From: Paracoccus sp. M683
GTDB taxonomy: Bacteria; Pseudomonadota; Alphaproteobacteria; Rhodobacterales; Rhodobacteraceae
NCBI RefSeq assembly: GCF_007096355.1
Contig: NZ_VKDF01000005.1
Span: 269,778 to 333,777, forward strand
DNA length: 64,000 nucleotides
Direction of reading: 5' to 3'
In this document: in pieces, positions 63,052 to 64,000 of the stretch
Position numbering within the stretch: the stretch's first letter is position 1
Layout: each line of letters opens with the position of its first letter
Program-made: the position numbers and the translations under genes
The notes under the pieces: generated by a model
Database searches by the model: none
What the model saw: only the letters and a program-made list of their open reading frames with translations
Told to the model about the DNA's origin: nothing

Positions 63052-64000
63052 ATGGCGGCCGATCATAACCCCAACCCGCTGAACGCCCCCGCGGCCCGTA
63101 TGCCGGCGGTACCGCCGGTGGGTCAGCCGCGCGAGGACCGGACCGGGCTGGGGATCCTGATCATGTGTGCGGTCGCCGTGATCTTTGCGTTTCAGGACGG
63201 GCTGTCGCGCCTGCTGGGAGGGGAATACCCGCCGGTTCTGGTGGTCATGCTGCGATTCTGGTTCTTTGCGCTTTTTGTCGTGGTTCTGGTCGCCCGTCAG
63301 CCGGGCGGGCTGCGCCGGGCGGTGCGGTCGAAACATCCGTGGTTGCAGATATTTCGTGGCGTCCTGCTGGTGGCCGAGGTGGTGGTCATGGTCGAGGCCT
63401 TCGTGCGGCTTGGCCTGGTCGAGACCCATGCAATCTTTACGGCCTCGCCTTTGCTGGTGGCCGCGCTTTCGGGGCCGATTCTGGGCGAAAAGGTCGGCTG
63501 GCGACGTTGGACCGCAATTCTGATCGGGCTTTGCGGCATTCTGATCGTGCTGAAGCCGGGGCAGGCCGTGTTCCAGCCCGCCGCCATCCTGCCGCTGATC
63601 GCGGCGCTGATGTTTGCGATTTATGGTCTGGCGACGCGCTATGTCTCGCGTGACGATCCCTCGATGGTCAGTTTTTTCTGGACCGGGATCTCGGGGGCCG
63701 TGGCGATCACCGTTGTTGGAATCTGGCAATGGGAATGGCTGGCGCCGGTCGATTGGGTCTGGATGCTGGCTTTGTGTCTGACCGCCGTGGCCGGGCACTA
63801 TCTGCTGATCCGCGCCTATGAACTGGCCGAGGCATCGGCCTTGCAGCCCTTTGCCTATACGCAACTGGTCTGGGCCAGCGTGATCGGCGTCATCTTCTTT
63901 GGCGATGTGGTCAAGCCAAATGTGGTGGTTGGTGCGGCCGTTGTCGTTGCCGCCGGCCTGTTCACCTTGTGGCGCGAGCGGCAGAAGGCGGCGCCTCGCC
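63052..64000 (+). CDS. DMT-superfamily (EamA) transporter, truncated at the window edge
   Basis: An open frame of about 316 residues with no stop before the right edge. A 30-residue polar N terminus is followed by about ten hydrophobic helices in two EamA repeats: LGILIMCAVAVIFAFQDGLSRLL opens the first and ILPLIAALMFAIYGLATRYVS opens the second, with FTASPLLVAALSGPILGEKVG between. The chain ends WRERQKAAPR, so only a few residues are probably missing. The substrate is unknown; such proteins export metabolites or amino acids. Confidence 0.87.
   Translation, partial: MAADHNPNPLNAPAARMPAVPPVGQPREDRTGLGILIMCAVAVIFAFQDGLSRLLGGEYPPVLVVMLRFWFFALFVVVLVARQPGGLRRAVRSKHPWLQIFRGVLLVAEVVVMVEAFVRLGLVETHAIFTASPLLVAALSGPILGEKVGWRRWTAILIGLCGILIVLKPGQAVFQPAAILPLIAALMFAIYGLATRYVSRDDPSMVSFFWTGISGAVAITVVGIWQWEWLAPVDWVWMLALCLTAVAGHYLLIRAYELAEASALQPFAYTQLVWASVIGVIFFGDVVKPNVVVGAAVVVAAGLFTLWRERQKAAPR

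Noticed and set aside
1..64000. CRISPR arrays, insertion sequences, prophage genes, conjugation genes
   Set aside because: No regularly spaced repeats, transposase-like or phage structural proteins were found on either strand.

Overview
The window reads as a chromosomal segment of a high-GC alphaproteobacterium of the Rhodobacteraceae, most likely Paracoccus or a close relative. The evidence is the divergent phaZ / phaC-phaP polyhydroxyalkanoate locus, an NDUFS4-type accessory subunit of complex I, a membrane-anchored CycM-type cytochrome c552, a Hint_2-domain protein, class II AroA and DAHP synthase enzymes, and many short intergenic elements with the core CCCAGGATATTT. Genus is inferred from gene content; no 16S rRNA gene is present. 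Nearly all of the window is tightly packed protein genes. I see no prophage, insertion sequence, CRISPR array or plasmid-type gene.

Layout. 0-4.7 kb: carbon storage (phaZ, phaC with an unusual Ala/Lys/Pro-rich N-terminal tail, phasin phaP). 4.9-9.9 kb: an acyl-CoA ligase, cobO, and two related FAD amino-acid dehydrogenases on either side of cobO. 10-16 kb: uvrB, an unrecognised conserved gene, two tandem I78-type inhibitor lipoproteins, NDUFS4, a GNAT, an MliC-type lysozyme inhibitor, tRNA-Arg(TCT) and a MocA-type cytidylyltransferase. 16.1-29.5 kb: a complete ectoine/5-hydroxyectoine uptake and degradation cluster (atf, ssd and asnC leftward; enuR, uehABC, usp and eutABCDE rightward). 29.5-34 kb: a GNAT, a Hint_2 protein with a CtrA-type site and a DnaA-type box in its upstream region, a GlxA-family regulator and class II DAHP synthase. 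34-42.7 kb: sqdB, then a choline region with choXWV facing betI-betB-gst-betA. 43-51.2 kb: moaA, a lipoprotein, an AlkD-like repair protein, aroA, the SRP RNA gene, a 2',3'-cyclic-nucleotide phosphodiesterase-like protein, an SRPBCC protein, pheA and cycM. 51.3-57.1 kb: yejABEF peptide ABC transporter. 57.1-64 kb: an Lrp regulator facing an ornithine/lysine decarboxylase, a DUF2235 hydrolase, metF/metR, suhB and a DMT-family permease that runs off the right edge.

Two compatible-solute systems dominate the centre. Hydroxyectoine is imported by UehABC and converted by EutABC, EutD and EutE to diaminobutyrate, which Atf and Ssd convert to aspartate. Choline is imported by ChoXWV and oxidised by BetA and BetB to glycine betaine. 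Each has its own regulator, and candidate operators are visible: an AT-rich island with AAAATTG direct repeats before uehA, and a near-perfect BetI-type palindrome between choX and betI.

The most unusual observations are these: the histone/PhaF-like tail on PhaC; CTGC-N3-GCAG (PhaR-type) sites next to a pha locus that lacks phaR; two full CtrA sites (TTAA-N7-TTAA), one beside a perfect DnaA box upstream of the Hint protein and one inside an inverted-repeat element with no clear gene; a family of five hairpin plus CCCAGGATATTT elements that all sit just after stop codons; and a cluster of periplasmic inhibitors of proteases and lysozyme. I see no single locus that is clearly a new multi-gene system.
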